Source: Mangrovimicrobium sediminis (GTDB taxonomy: Bacteria > Pseudomonadota > Gammaproteobacteria > Pseudomonadales > Halieaceae). From it: DNA of 64,000 nucleotides. The position numbers and the translations under genes are program-made. The stretch spans positions 186,001 to 250,000 of the forward strand of contig NZ_SRLE01000007.1 of assembly GCF_004745945.1 (NCBI RefSeq), given 5' to 3'. The notes under the pieces are model-generated. The model was not told the origin of the DNA. It saw only the letters and a list, made by a program, of their open reading frames with translations, and made no database searches. Of this stretch, positions 45,043 through 56,345 are shown one piece after another (positions within the stretch are counted from its first letter, which is position 1; each line of letters starts with the position of its first letter).

Positions 45043-45657
45043 TCAGATCCCCAACGTGGTTTCGAGGGCGTCGAGGCGTGCGGTGAGCGCGTCGATCTCA
45101 TCCTGTGTCGCGCTGATCTGGGCGTCGATCTCCGCGCGGTCCGCGGCCAGTTCGGCGGCCACGTCCGCCCGCAGTACATCGACTGCCGCGTCCATCTGGC
45201 CCAGGGTGGCGGCGTCGCTGGGATCGACACCGTCAGCCACGTGCATGATGCGGCGCTCGCTGCCGCTGTCGCCCACCGAGACGGCGCCGCTCTCCAGCGC
45301 AGCGCCCTCACCGATGGCGACGCCGGCGTCGCTGCCGCTTTCGAGAATCAGCAGGGGCGCACCGGTGTCGTCGCGGCGGATGAACAGTTGCGGCAGGGTG
45401 AGCGCGTCGTTGGTCACGCCCATCAGCCAGTCCTGGGCGGGGAAACTGCCGGTGTCGCTGGTGTCCTCGAAGCGCAGCACTGGGTCGTCACCCTTCAGGC
45501 GCAGTACGTCGAAGGCGAAGGTCTCGGGATCGGCGCAGTCGTTGCCGGCGCAGAGCGAGCCCTGCACGATCAGGTCCTCGGTGTAGACCACGTCGGCCTG
45601 GGAATGGGCGTGCAACAGGAGCAGTGCCACCGAAGTGGCCAGCATTGGGCGGTTCAT
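45043..45657 (-). CDS. Exported fibre-like protein with C-terminal coiled coil
   Basis: A 204-residue protein: signal peptide (cleavage after SQA near residue 21), then the same N-terminal block as the next gene (TEDLIVQGSLCAGNDC, RFEDTSDTGSFPAQDWLMGVTN, SERRIMHVADGVDPSDAATLGQMDA), ending in a coiled coil (about 160-204, AAELAADRAEIDAQISATQDEIDALTARLDALE). It has no sorting tail. It looks like a shortened paralogue of the neighbour, perhaps co-assembling with it through coiled-coil trimerisation. The two genes are 3 bp apart. Function unknown. Confidence 0.75.
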   Translation of the reverse strand: MNRPMLATSVALLLLHAHSQADVVYTEDLIVQGSLCAGNDCADPETFAFDVLRLKGDDPVLRFEDTSDTGSFPAQDWLMGVTNDALTLPQLFIRRDDTGAPLLILESGSDAGVAIGEGAALESGAVSVGDSGSERRIMHVADGVDPSDAATLGQMDAAVDVLRADVAAELAADRAEIDAQISATQDEIDALTARLDALETTLGI

Positions 45658-46038
45658 AGTGTGTCCCCGGAAGAATTGTAGTTCTGTCCACGCGCACCGG
45701 GTTGGCCGGTGGGTGGTGGGGAAAGGCTAGTCTGCGTGCGGCGGATTGGACAGGCGCAGTCGCGGGTTTCGGGCACAACTGTGAACCGGCTCACAGCCCT
45801 GCCGCCGCGCGCCGGCCGCGATGGTCTCGCCGACGGCGCCGCCACCGGCGTGGAAACCCGCTGGTGTGCAGGGTCTTTCCCCGGTCCGCGCCGGGGTCGG
45901 TGGGCGGCAAAAGCATGGCGGGCCAAGGGGCAATTCCGGTATAATGCGCTGTTTGGGTCGGGCGCGTCTGATCACCTTCCGGGGAGGGTGTCGGACGGGG
46001 GAGCCGATCCGCAAAACGTCTTTCAGGAATAGCAATAA
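45658..46038. other. 381-bp divergent regulatory region between the fibre genes and gyrA
   Basis: No credible gene. A consensus TATAAT at 45940-45945 is the probable gyrA -10, giving a 5' leader of roughly 85 bases; no good -35 is visible at 16-18 bp. An imperfect GC hairpin lies near 45880-45900. The region must also carry the promoter of the minus-strand fibre pair, which I could not place. Confidence 0.5.
45940..45945 (+). promoter_or_regulatory. Probable gyrA -10 element
   Basis: An exact TATAAT about 95 bp upstream of the gyrA ATG in an otherwise GC-rich region. gyrA promoters in gammaproteobacteria are often supercoiling-sensitive with weak -35 boxes, which fits the absence of a clear -35. 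Confidence 0.5.
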
Positions 46039-48632
<2,594 letters not shown>

Positions 48633-48636
<4 letters not shown>

Positions 48637-49712
48637 GCCGTGTGTACAACTTCTGCGCCGGTCCGGCTGCGCTGCCGGAGCCGGTGCTGGCAACCGCCCG
48701 TGACGAGATGCTCGACTGGCATGGCAAGGGCCTGTCGGTGATGGAAATGAGCCATCGCAGCGCCGAGTTCGTGGGCATCGCCGAGGCCGCCGAGGCTGGC
48801 CTGCGCGAGCTGTTGGGCGTATCCGACGACTACGCGGTGCTGTTCCTGCAGGGCGGCGCCAGCAGCCAGTTCGCCGCGATTCCGCTGAACCTGATGTACG
48901 GCACGGGCGCCGCGGACTACGTCAACACCGGGCAGTGGTCGAAGAAAGCCATCGCCGAGGCGAAGCGCTACGGCGAGGTCAATGTCGTGGCCAGCTCCGA
49001 GGGCGACAACTTCAGCTCGGTGCCGCCGCAGGACACCTGGCAACTGGGCGAGAACGCCGCCTACCTGCACTACACCCCCAACGAGACCATCGGCGGGGTG
49101 GAGTTCAACTGGGTGCCGCAGGTGAGCGCGCCGCTGGTTGTCGACATGTCCTCGGACATCCTGTCGCGGCAGATCGACGTCAATGCCTTCGGCGTGATCT
49201 ACGCCGGCGCGCAGAAAAACATCGGCCCGGCGGGCCTGACCCTGGTGATCGTGCGCCGCGACCTGCTGGGCAAGGCCAACCCCAAGTGCCCGGCGATGCT
49301 CGACTGGAAGATCGCCGCGGACAACGACTCCATGTACAACACGCCGCCGACTTTCGCCGTATACCTGGCCGGCCTGGTGTTCGACTGGCTGAAGGCGCAG
49401 GGCGGCCTGGCGGCGATGGAAACCATCAACCGGCGCAAGGCGGGCAAGCTCTACGATTTCATCGACGCTTCGGCGTTCTACGCCAACCCGGTGGAAGTGG
49501 CCAGCCGGTCACTCATGAACGTGCCGTTCACCCTGGCCGACGATGCCCTGGACAAGACCTTCCTGGCCGAGGCGGACGCCGCCGGCCTGCTCAACCTCAA
49601 GGGCCACCGCTCGGTGGGCGGCATGCGCGCGAGCATCTACAACGCGGTGCCCGAGGCCGCGGTCGACGCGCTGATCGACTTCATGCGCGATTTCGAGACG
49701 CGCAACGCCTAA
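48633..49712 (+). CDS. serC: Phosphoserine aminotransferase
   Basis: A 359-residue PLP enzyme that makes 3-phosphoserine (serine synthesis) and 4-phosphohydroxythreonine (vitamin B6 synthesis). It begins [17 protein letters not shown]. The PLP lysine is in [13 protein letters not shown] near residue 196. [16 protein letters not shown] and [13 protein letters not shown] are also typical. It follows gyrA with ATGA overlap, as in Pseudomonas. With pdxJ at 25.4 kb it supplies the B6 pathway. Confidence 0.97.
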
Positions 49713-49716
49713 GCCC

Positions 49717-50844
49717 ATGGCCGAACACGAAGACAAGCGCACCCTGGACGAGGTGCGCGCGGATATCGACGCCATCGACCGCGAGGTGCAGGAACTGATC
49801 AGCCGCCGCGCCGAGTGCGCGCAGCGGGTGGCCGCGATCAAGCTGGCCGAGGTGCAGGCGGCACTGGAGGCGGGCGAGGGCGAGACCGAGGTGGTCTACT
49901 ACCGCCCGGAGCGCGAGGCCCAGGTGCTGCGCCGCATCATCGAGCGCAACCGCGGGCCGCTGGCCGGTGAGACAGTCGCGCATATTTTCCGCGAGGTCAT
50001 GTCCGCCTGCCTGGCGCTGGAAAAGCCCCTGCAGGTGGCCTACTTAGGCCCTGAGGGTACGTTCACGCAGACCGCGGCCATCAAGCACTTCGGTCACGCG
50101 GCGATCTGCGTGCCGCGGGCGACTATCGACAGCGTGTTCGACCAGGTCGAGTCCGGCGAGTGCAATTACGGCGTGGTGCCGGTGGAGAACTCCACCGAGG
50201 GCATGGTCAGTCACACGCTGGACAACTTCATGGACTCCGGCCTGAAGATCGCCGGCGAGGTGGAACTGGCCATCGCCCACCACCTGCTGGCGGCGGCGCA
50301 CACGCCGCGCGAAAAAATCACTCGCATCTGTGCCCACCAGCAGGCCCTGGCCCAGTGCCGCAACTGGCTCGACCGGCACTGGCCGGATATCGAGCGGGTG
50401 GCGGTGAGCAGCAACGGCGAGGCGGCGCGCATGGCGGCGCAGACCCCCGGCGTGGCGGCCATCGCCGGGGAGACCGCGGCGGAGCTGTACGGCCTGGAAA
50501 CCCTTGCCGAGCACATCGAGGACTACGCCGACAACACCACGCGCTTCCTGATTATCGGCCGCGACGAGGTGCCGCCCTCGGGCCGCGACAAGACCTCTAT
50601 TATCGTCTCCAGCCGCAACAAGCCCGGTGCGCTGTTCCTGCTGCTGGACCCGTTCCGCAAGGCCGGGGTCAGCCTCACGCGCATCGACACCCGTCCCTCG
50701 CGCACCGAGAAGTGGGCCTACGTGTTCTTCATCGAGTTCGAGGGGCACCTGCAGGACCCGAATATCGCGGCGATCATCGCCGAGCTCGAGGAACAGTCCA
50801 TCCTGCTCAAGCCGCTGGGGTCGTATCCCCGGGCCGTGTTGTAG
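49717..50844 (+). CDS. pheA: Bifunctional chorismate mutase/prephenate dehydratase
   Basis: A 375-residue P-protein. Residues 8-95 are the AroQ chorismate mutase helices (VRADIDAIDREVQELISRRAECAQRV). The prephenate dehydratase domain (about 108-285) has YLGPEGTFTQTAA, PVENSTEGMVSHTLD and the catalytic DNTTRFLII. The ACT domain (about 297-375) has KPGALFLLLDPF and RIDTRPSRTEKWAYVFFIE for phenylalanine feedback. It makes phenylpyruvate. It starts 4 bp after serC; hisC, which lies next in Pseudomonas, is absent here. Confidence 0.97.
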   Translation: MAEHEDKRTLDEVRADIDAIDREVQELISRRAECAQRVAAIKLAEVQAALEAGEGETEVVYYRPEREAQVLRRIIERNRGPLAGETVAHIFREVMSACLALEKPLQVAYLGPEGTFTQTAAIKHFGHAAICVPRATIDSVFDQVESGECNYGVVPVENSTEGMVSHTLDNFMDSGLKIAGEVELAIAHHLLAAAHTPREKITRICAHQQALAQCRNWLDRHWPDIERVAVSSNGEAARMAAQTPGVAAIAGETAAELYGLETLAEHIEDYADNTTRFLIIGRDEVPPSGRDKTSIIVSSRNKPGALFLLLDPFRKAGVSLTRIDTRPSRTEKWAYVFFIEFEGHLQDPNIAAIIAELEEQSILLKPLGSYPRAVL

Positions 50845-50847
50845 GAC

Positions 50848-51816
50848 ATGCCCGGCACGCAAGCCAGGGTCGCCACTGTCGCCATCGCCGGACTCGGCCT
50901 GATCGGCGGTTCGCTGGCGGCCGCCCTGCGCGAGAGCGGCTTTGCCGCGCGCATCGTCGGCTGGGGGCGCCGCGACACTTCCCTGCGGCGCGGCGTTGAG
51001 CTCGGCGTGATCGACGCCTACACGCTGTCCCTGGAAGAGGCGCTGGCGGCGGACATCTTTGTTATTTGCACGCCGACCCTGGTTGCCGCGGACCTGCTGC
51101 AGGACGTACTGCGGCTCACCCTCGACAGCGACCGGCCGCCGGTCATCACCGACGCCGCCAGCGTCAAGGGCAATCTGCAGCGCGCGGCGCTGGATGCCTG
51201 TGACGGGAGCTTCCCCGCACACCTGGTGCTCGGCCATCCGATCGCCGGCTCCGAGCGCAGCGGCGTGGACGCGGCCCAGGCCGACCTCTACCGCGACCAC
51301 CGTGTCATCCTCACCCCGCAGGCGGAAACCGACGCGGCGGCCCTGGCCCTGGTGCGCGACATGTGGCTGGCTACCGGTGCCGAGGTGGTGGAGATGGACG
51401 TGGCGCGCCACGACGCGGTACTGGCGGCCACCAGCCACCTGCCGCATGTACTCGCCTATGCTTTGGTCGATGCCCTGGCACGCAGCGACGCCAGCGAGGA
51501 AATCTTCCGCTTTGCCGCCGGCGGCTTTCGCGACTTCACCCGCATCGCCTCCTCGGACCCGGTGATGTGGCGGGACATCGCCATCGCCAACCGGCCGGCG
51601 CTGCTCGAAGCCATCGACCAGTTCAGCGCCCACCTCGGTGAGTTGCGCGCGGCGGTGGAAACCGGCGATGCCGACGGCCTGCACAGCACTTTTACCCGCG
51701 CCAAGGCGGCGCGCGACCGCTTCGCCGCCAGCCTCGCCGAACGCGGCAAGGGGTCTTCGGACGCGGCGGCCGTCGGGCAGCCCGAGACCGCGAAACGCAT
51801 ACAGAGCCAAGAGTAG
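50848..51816 (+). CDS. tyrA: Prephenate/arogenate dehydrogenase
   Basis: A 322-residue NAD(P)-dependent dehydrogenase for tyrosine synthesis. It has the dinucleotide motif GLGLIGGSLAAAL near residues 13-25, VFVICTPT-like FVICTPTLVAADLL, DAASVKG and the catalytic-region HLVLGHPIAGSERSG, followed by HDAVLAATSHLPHVLAYAL. In Pseudomonas the homologue is fused to AroA; here it is a separate gene ending five codons' length before the aroA start. The C-terminal 30 residues are a disordered Ala/Gly/Ser-rich end. Confidence 0.94.
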   Translation: MPGTQARVATVAIAGLGLIGGSLAAALRESGFAARIVGWGRRDTSLRRGVELGVIDAYTLSLEEALAADIFVICTPTLVAADLLQDVLRLTLDSDRPPVITDAASVKGNLQRAALDACDGSFPAHLVLGHPIAGSERSGVDAAQADLYRDHRVILTPQAETDAAALALVRDMWLATGAEVVEMDVARHDAVLAATSHLPHVLAYALVDALARSDASEEIFRFAAGGFRDFTRIASSDPVMWRDIAIANRPALLEAIDQFSAHLGELRAAVETGDADGLHSTFTRAKAARDRFAASLAERGKGSSDAAAVGQPETAKRIQSQE

Positions 51817-51820
51817 AGTT

Positions 51821-53131
51821 ATGGAATTCAGATTACTGCCTGGCGGCACGGTCACCGGCGAGGCCCGGGTCCCGGGGGACAAGTCCATGTCCCACCGCTC
51901 GATCATGCTCGGCGCCCTGGCCGAGGGCACCACGCGGGTGACCGGCTTCCTCGAGGGCGAGGACGCGCTGGCCACCCTGGGCGCGTTTCGCGCCATGGGC
52001 GTGGAGATCGAGCGCCATGGCGCGGGCGAGGTGGTGGTGCACGGGGTTGGCCTGCACGGCCTCAAGCCGCCGTCGCAAGCGCTGGACCTGGGCAATGCCG
52101 GTACCGGCATGCGCCTGATGGCCGGTCTGCTCGCCGGCCAGCCCTTCGACGCGGAACTCACCGGCGACGCCTCCCTGTGCTCGCGCCCCATGGGCCGGGT
52201 GATCACGCCGCTGGAGAGCATGGGCGCAAAGATCGACGCCAGCGAGGGCGGCCGTCCCCCGCTGCGTATCCACGGCGGGCGCCAACTGCAGGGCATCCAC
52301 TACGACCTGCCGATGGCCAGCGCCCAGGTGAAATCCTGCGTATTGCTGGCCGGCCTCTACGCCCAGGGCCGTACCTCGGTCACCGAGCCGGCGCCGACCC
52401 GCGACCATACCGAGCGCATGCTGCGCGGCTTTGGCTACCAGGTCAGCAACCACGACGGCGTTATCGGCCTCGAGGGCGGCGGCCGCCTGCTGGCGTGCAA
52501 CATCGACGTGCCCGGGGATATCTCCTCGGCGGCGTTCTTCCTGGTGGCGGCCTCCATCGCCCCGGGCTCGGACCTGCTGCTCAACCACGTGGGCATCAAC
52601 CCGACGCGCATCGGCGTGCTCAATATCCTGCGCGAGATGGGTGCCGACATCACCCTGAAAAACCAGCGCGAGGTGGGCGGCGAGCCGGTGGCGGACATCC
52701 GCGTGCGCTACGCGCCCCTGCACGGCATTGAGATTCCCGAGGACCAGGTGCCGCTGGCGATCGACGAGTTCCCGGCACTGTTCATCGCCGCCGCCTGCGC
52801 CGAGGGGCGCACGGTGCTGCGCGGCGCAGAGGAACTGCGGGTGAAGGAGAGCGACCGCATCGCCGCCATGGCCGAGGGCCTCACCACCCTGGGCATCGCC
52901 AACGAGATCCTGCCCGACGGCATCATCATCGATGGCGGCACCCTGGGCGGCGGGGAGATCCGCACCTTCATGGACCATCGCATCGCCATGGCCTTCGCCA
53001 TTGCCGCCTTGCGTGCCCAGGGCGAGATCCTGGTGCATGACTGCGACCACGTGGCCACGTCCTTCCCCGGCTTCGACGCCCTGGCCCGCGGCCTGGGCCT
53101 GCAGATCTCGGTGCAGCGGGAGGAGGCGTGA
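51821..53131 (+). CDS. aroA: 3-phosphoshikimate 1-carboxyvinyltransferase (EPSP synthase)
   Basis: A 436-residue enzyme joining PEP to shikimate-3-phosphate. It has GGTVTGEARVPGDKSMSHRSIMLGALAEG (PEP and S3P site), LGNAGTGMRLMAG near residue 90, the catalytic region IDEFPALFIAAACAEG, and RVKESDRIAAM. The NAGTGMR-L form differs from the E. coli NAGTAMRP loop and is closer to the fused Pseudomonas type. The start is ATG 51821, four bases after the tyrA stop. An open frame running back into tyrA is not a fusion, because it is in a different frame from tyrA. It overlaps cmk by GTGA. Confidence 0.96.
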   Translation: MEFRLLPGGTVTGEARVPGDKSMSHRSIMLGALAEGTTRVTGFLEGEDALATLGAFRAMGVEIERHGAGEVVVHGVGLHGLKPPSQALDLGNAGTGMRLMAGLLAGQPFDAELTGDASLCSRPMGRVITPLESMGAKIDASEGGRPPLRIHGGRQLQGIHYDLPMASAQVKSCVLLAGLYAQGRTSVTEPAPTRDHTERMLRGFGYQVSNHDGVIGLEGGGRLLACNIDVPGDISSAAFFLVAASIAPGSDLLLNHVGINPTRIGVLNILREMGADITLKNQREVGGEPVADIRVRYAPLHGIEIPEDQVPLAIDEFPALFIAAACAEGRTVLRGAEELRVKESDRIAAMAEGLTTLGIANEILPDGIIIDGGTLGGGEIRTFMDHRIAMAFAIAALRAQGEILVHDCDHVATSFPGFDALARGLGLQISVQREEA

Positions 53132-53808
53132 CGCCGGTCCCGGTCATTACTGTCGACGGGCCCAGCGGGGCGGGCAAGGGCACCATCAGCCACATGCTGG
53201 CCGAACACCTGGGCTGGCACCTGCTGGACAGCGGCGCGCTGTACCGGGTGACCGGCCAGGCCTGCCTGATCGAAGGGGTGAGCTGGGATGACCACCCGGC
53301 GGTGACCGAGGTCGCCCGCCACCTGGATGTGCGCTTCCAGGTCGATGAGCACGGCGAAGTGCGCGTTGCCTATAAAGGACAGGATGTCTCGGCGGCGATC
53401 CGCACCGAGGAGGGCGGCCGCGGCGCCTCCACCGTGGCGGCGATCCCCAGCGTGCGCGACGCATTGCTCGCCCGCCAGCGCGACTTCCTGCAGCCACCGG
53501 GCCTGGTGGCCGACGGCCGCGACATGGGCACCGTGGTTTTCCCCGCCGCGCCGCTCAAGTTCTTCCTCACCGCGAGCGCCGCCGAGCGCGCCGAGCGCCG
53601 GTATAAGCAGTTGATTTCAAAGGGTGGAAGTGTTAGTCTCGCGCGCCTTCTTAAGGACATCGAGGAAAGAGACGAGCGCGATTCGACCCGCACGGTTTCG
53701 CCCCTGGTGCCCGCGAAGGATGCCATTGTCATCGACAGCACGGCCACGCCCATCGAGGAAGTCTTCGGGCAGGTCCTGCAGGCGGTGACAGAATCGGGGC
53801 TTGCTTGA
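53128..53808 (+). CDS. cmk: Cytidylate kinase
   Basis: A 226-residue kinase that phosphorylates CMP and dCMP. The P-loop is DGPSGAGKGTISH at the N-terminus. Also visible are LDSGALYRV, DGRDMGTVVFP, the LID region AERRYKQL and ERDERDSTRTVSPL. The GTG start overlaps the aroA TGA and has GGAGGAG directly upstream. It precedes rpsA, as in most gammaproteobacteria. Confidence 0.97.
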   Translation: MTPVPVITVDGPSGAGKGTISHMLAEHLGWHLLDSGALYRVTGQACLIEGVSWDDHPAVTEVARHLDVRFQVDEHGEVRVAYKGQDVSAAIRTEEGGRGASTVAAIPSVRDALLARQRDFLQPPGLVADGRDMGTVVFPAAPLKFFLTASAAERAERRYKQLISKGGSVSLARLLKDIEERDERDSTRTVSPLVPAKDAIVIDSTATPIEEVFGQVLQAVTESGLA

Positions 53809-53943
53809 CTCGCAAGTTATTGATTTTCCGGCAATACATCGCAACGACGGCGGTAGCCAGCCAGGGCCGTCGCGGCGGTGGAATGTAAACGAACCCCGTT
53901 CCCGGCTGGGGGCACGGACAGACTATCCAACAGGTAATGTGTA

Positions 53944-55617
53944 ATGAGCGAATCGTTCGCCGAACTTTTTGAAGAAAGCCTCAAGACCGTCGACATGCAG
54001 CCGGGTGCCATCGTCACCGGCGTGGTCATCGACATCGACAACGACTGGGTTACCGTGCACGCGGGCCTGAAGTCCGAAGGTGTTATCCCCCGTTCCCAGT
54101 TCACCGACGCCGCGGGCAACTGTGCCCTGAGCATCGGCGACGAAGTGCAGGTAGCCCTGGAATCCGTCGAAGACGGTTTCGGCGAAACCCGCCTGTCGCG
54201 CGAGAAAGCCAAGCGCGCCGAAGCCTGGAAAGAACTCGAGGCCGCCTACGAAGCGGACGAGGTCGTCAAGGGCATGATCAACGGCAAGGTCAAGGGCGGT
54301 TTCACCGTCGACCTGAACTCCATCCGCGCGTTCCTGCCCGGTTCGCTGGTGGATGTCCGTCCGGTGCGCGAAACCACGCACCTGGAAGGCAAGGAACTCG
54401 AATTCAAGGTCATCAAGCTGGACCAGCGCCGCAACAACGTCGTGGTCTCGCGCCGTGCCGTGATGGAAGCGGCCAACAGCGAAGAGCGCGAAGCGCTGCT
54501 GGAAACCCTGCAGGAAGGCATGACCGTCAAGGGTATCGTCAAGAACCTCACCGACTACGGCGCGTTCGTCGACCTCGGTGGCGTCGACGGCCTGCTGCAC
54601 ATTACCGACATGGCCTGGAAGCGCATCAAGCATCCGTCCGAGATCGTGGAAGTCGGCCAGGAGATCGAAGTCAAGATCCTCAAGTTCGACCGCGAGCGCA
54701 ACCGTGTCTCCCTGGGCCTCAAGCAACTGGGCGAAGACCCCTGGGTGGAAATCACCCGTCGCTACCCGGAAGGCAGCCGCGTCAAGGCGCGCATCACCAA
54801 CCTCACCGACTACGGCTGCTTCGCGGAGCTGGAAGAGGGTGTGGAAGGCCTGGTGCACGTGTCCGAAATGGACTGGACCAACAAGAACGTCCACCCCTCC
54901 AAGATCGTCCAGCTGGGCGACGAGGTGGAAGTCATGGTCCTGGACATCGACGAAGAGCGTCGCCGCATCTCCCTGGGCATCAAGCAGTGCCAGCAGAACC
55001 CGTGGGATGCCTTCGCTTCCCAGTTTGCCAAGGGCGACAAGGTGGCAGGCGCGATCAAGTCGATCACCGACTTTGGTATCTTCATCGGCCTGGAAGGCAA
55101 CATCGACGGCCTGGTTCACCTGTCCGACATCAGCTGGAACGAAGCTGGCGAGGAAGCGGTGCGCAACTACAAGAAAGGCGATGAGATCGAGACTGTGATC
55201 CTGTCCATCGACCCGGAGCGCGAGCGCATCTCCCTGGGCATCAAGCAGCTGGAAGACGACCCCTTCGGCAACTACGTCACCGAGAACGACCGCGGCGCGA
55301 TCGTCACCGGCGAAGTTGTAGAAGTGGAAGCCAAGGCGGTGATCATCAAGCTGGCGGACGAGGTCGAGGGTGTCCTCAAGGCCTCCGACATCTCCCGCGA
55401 TCGCGTGGAAGATGCCCGCAACACCTTCAAGGTGGGCGACAGCGTGGAAGCGAAGATCATCTCCGTGGACCGCAAGAACCGTTCCCTGGGCCTGTCCATC
55501 AAGGCGAAGGAGCACGACGACGAGCAGGAAGCGGTCAAGTCTCTGCGCGAGCAGGACGAAGCAGCTTCACCGGGTACTATCGGCGACCTGATCAAGGCGC
55601 AGATGGGCGAGAAATAA
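53944..55617 (+). CDS. rpsA: 30S ribosomal protein S1
   Basis: A 557-residue protein with six S1 (OB-fold) repeats, identical in length to E. coli S1. It starts [12 protein letters not shown]. Repeats are recognisable by KG.V....[35 protein letters not shown] and [21 protein letters not shown]1 binds mRNA leaders and unwinds them on the ribosome. The 135-bp leader before it may carry its own promoter and an autoregulatory site, as in E. coli. Codon use (fewer rare codons) is that of a highly expressed gene. Confidence 0.98.
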   Translation: MSESFAELFEESLKTVDMQPGAIVTGVVIDIDNDWVTVHAGLKSEGVIPRSQFTDAAGNCALSIGDEVQVALESVEDGFGETRLSREKAKRAEAWKELEAAYEADEVVKGMINGKVKGGFTVDLNSIRAFLPGSLVDVRPVRETTHLEGKELEFKVIKLDQRRNNVVVSRRAVMEAANSEEREALLETLQEGMTVKGIVKNLTDYGAFVDLGGVDGLLHITDMAWKRIKHPSEIVEVGQEIEVKILKFDRERNRVSLGLKQLGEDPWVEITRRYPEGSRVKARITNLTDYGCFAELEEGVEGLVHVSEMDWTNKNVHPSKIVQLGDEVEVMVLDIDEERRRISLGIKQCQQNPWDAFASQFAKGDKVAGAIKSITDFGIFIGLEGNIDGLVHLSDISWNEAGEEAVRNYKKGDEIETVILSIDPERERISLGIKQLEDDPFGNYVTENDRGAIVTGEVVEVEAKAVIIKLADEVEGVLKASDISRDRVEDARNTFKVGDSVEAKIISVDRKNRSLGLSIKAKEHDDEQEAVKSLREQDEAASPGTIGDLIKAQMGEK

Positions 55618-55642
55618 GCCCGGTTCACTGCCTAGCGAAAGA

Positions 55643-55668
55643 GGCCCACTTCGGTGGGCCTTTTTTTT
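55643..55668 (+). terminator. Strong intrinsic terminator after rpsA
   Basis: A perfect 7-bp stem (55643-55649 with 55654-55660) closed by the stable TTCG tetraloop and followed by eight T residues. It lies 25 bp after the rpsA stop and ends the gyrA-rpsA operon. Confidence 0.96.
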
Positions 55669-55758
55669 GGCTCGGCTTCCTGGTGTGCTGGTGTGTCGCT
55701 AGTGGAGTTCTGGTGTCGCTGGACGGTAGTCGTGCGTTTGGTTCCGGCGCTGCTGGTC

Positions 55759-55836
55759 GGCAGACGTGAGCGCGGCAGGCCCCCACTCGCTCCAAAAGCA
55801 CAGTCGCGGTGGGGGCCTGCCGCGCTCGCGTCTGCC
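55759..55836. repeat. Long near-perfect hairpin (about 31 bp arms)
   Basis: Arms 55759-55790 and 55806-55836 are complementary except for one T/C difference and one extra base near the 15-base loop. The stem is GC-rich with an internal GGCAGG-CCCCC block. No T-run follows, so it is not a standard terminator. Confidence 0.85.
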
Positions 55837-55892
55837 TGTTGTCCGTGCTACATCGCTGGTGATCGTCTGCCGAGTCCGGGGGATGCGAGGGT

Positions 55893-56039
55893 TGCCGGGA
55901 GACCCGCGGGCGGAGCGCTCTTAAGATCGCGCCCCTCCGGGCTGCCCTCGGTTGGTCGGGAGCCTTAAAGCGCTGCGCTGTCTCCCTCCACGCCCTCGGC
56001 GCGTCTTTTGCGAGCGCTCCGCCCGCCCGTCTCCCGGCA
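55893..56039 (+). repeat. Structured repeat element, copy A
   Basis: Outer arms 55893-55920 and 56012-56039 (28 bases each) pair almost fully. An inner stem pairs 55923-55933 with 55998-56007. The core carries a GTTGGTCG loop (55951-55958) and a 22-base block (55981-56002) found exactly, in inverted orientation, in copy B. The core is homologous to copy B while the outer stems are unrelated in sequence. Confidence 0.85.
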
Positions 56040-56086
56040 CTTGCAGCTCGAAACTCTGAGTTTGGTGGCTTATGCAATGCGAGGAC

Positions 56087-56220
56087 CGGCGGCGGAGGTG
56101 TTGGCCGCGGAAATCACGTCTGGCGCCGAGGGCGTGGAGGGAGACCGCTTGCGGGCTCACGACCAACTGAGGGTACCCCGGAGGGGCGCCAGACTGGAGC
56201 GGCCAACACCTCCGCTGCCG
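56087..56220 (-). repeat. Structured repeat element, copy B (inverted relative to A)
   Basis: Outer arms 56087-56108 and 56199-56220 (22 bases) pair with one mismatch. An inner 10-bp stem pairs 56118-56127 with 56185-56194 perfectly. Read on the minus strand, the core aligns with copy A over about 90 bases, including the GTTGGTCG loop (56167-56160) and the exact 22-base block (56144-56123). Confidence 0.85.
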
Positions 56221-56276
56221 GGCCGTCTGTAGCGAACGGACCTCATAGTTCTCTCGCAGCTAGTACGCTGTCAATC

Positions 56277-56345
56277 GGCCAGAGGCGCCAGCTCTTCCAG
56301 GGTGAGTTTGCTTTTCGAACCCTGGAAGGGCTGGCGTCTCCGGCC
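56277..56345. repeat. Long hairpin with 26-bp arms
   Basis: Arms 56277-56302 and 56320-56345 are complementary at 23 of 26 positions, around a 17-base loop. At each of the three exceptions one of the two strands would still form a G-U pair as RNA. No T-run follows. The sequence is not obviously related to the other elements. Confidence 0.8.

Noticed and set aside
51638-53131. tyrA-aroA fusion as in Pseudomonas
   Set aside because: The aroA frame differs from that of tyrA; tyrA has its own stop at 51814-51816 and aroA its own ATG at 51821.
53923-55515. 530-residue open frame antisense to rpsA
   Set aside because: It is a shadow of S1 with a repeated composition that follows the S1 repeats on the other strand.
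55759-55836. Hairpin as a second rpsA terminator
   Set aside because: No T-run on either side, and a strong terminator already exists at 55643-55668.
55654-56232. Short open frames in the rpsA-ihfB gap
   Set aside because: They overlap the inverted repeats, have no start signals, and their composition follows the repeats.
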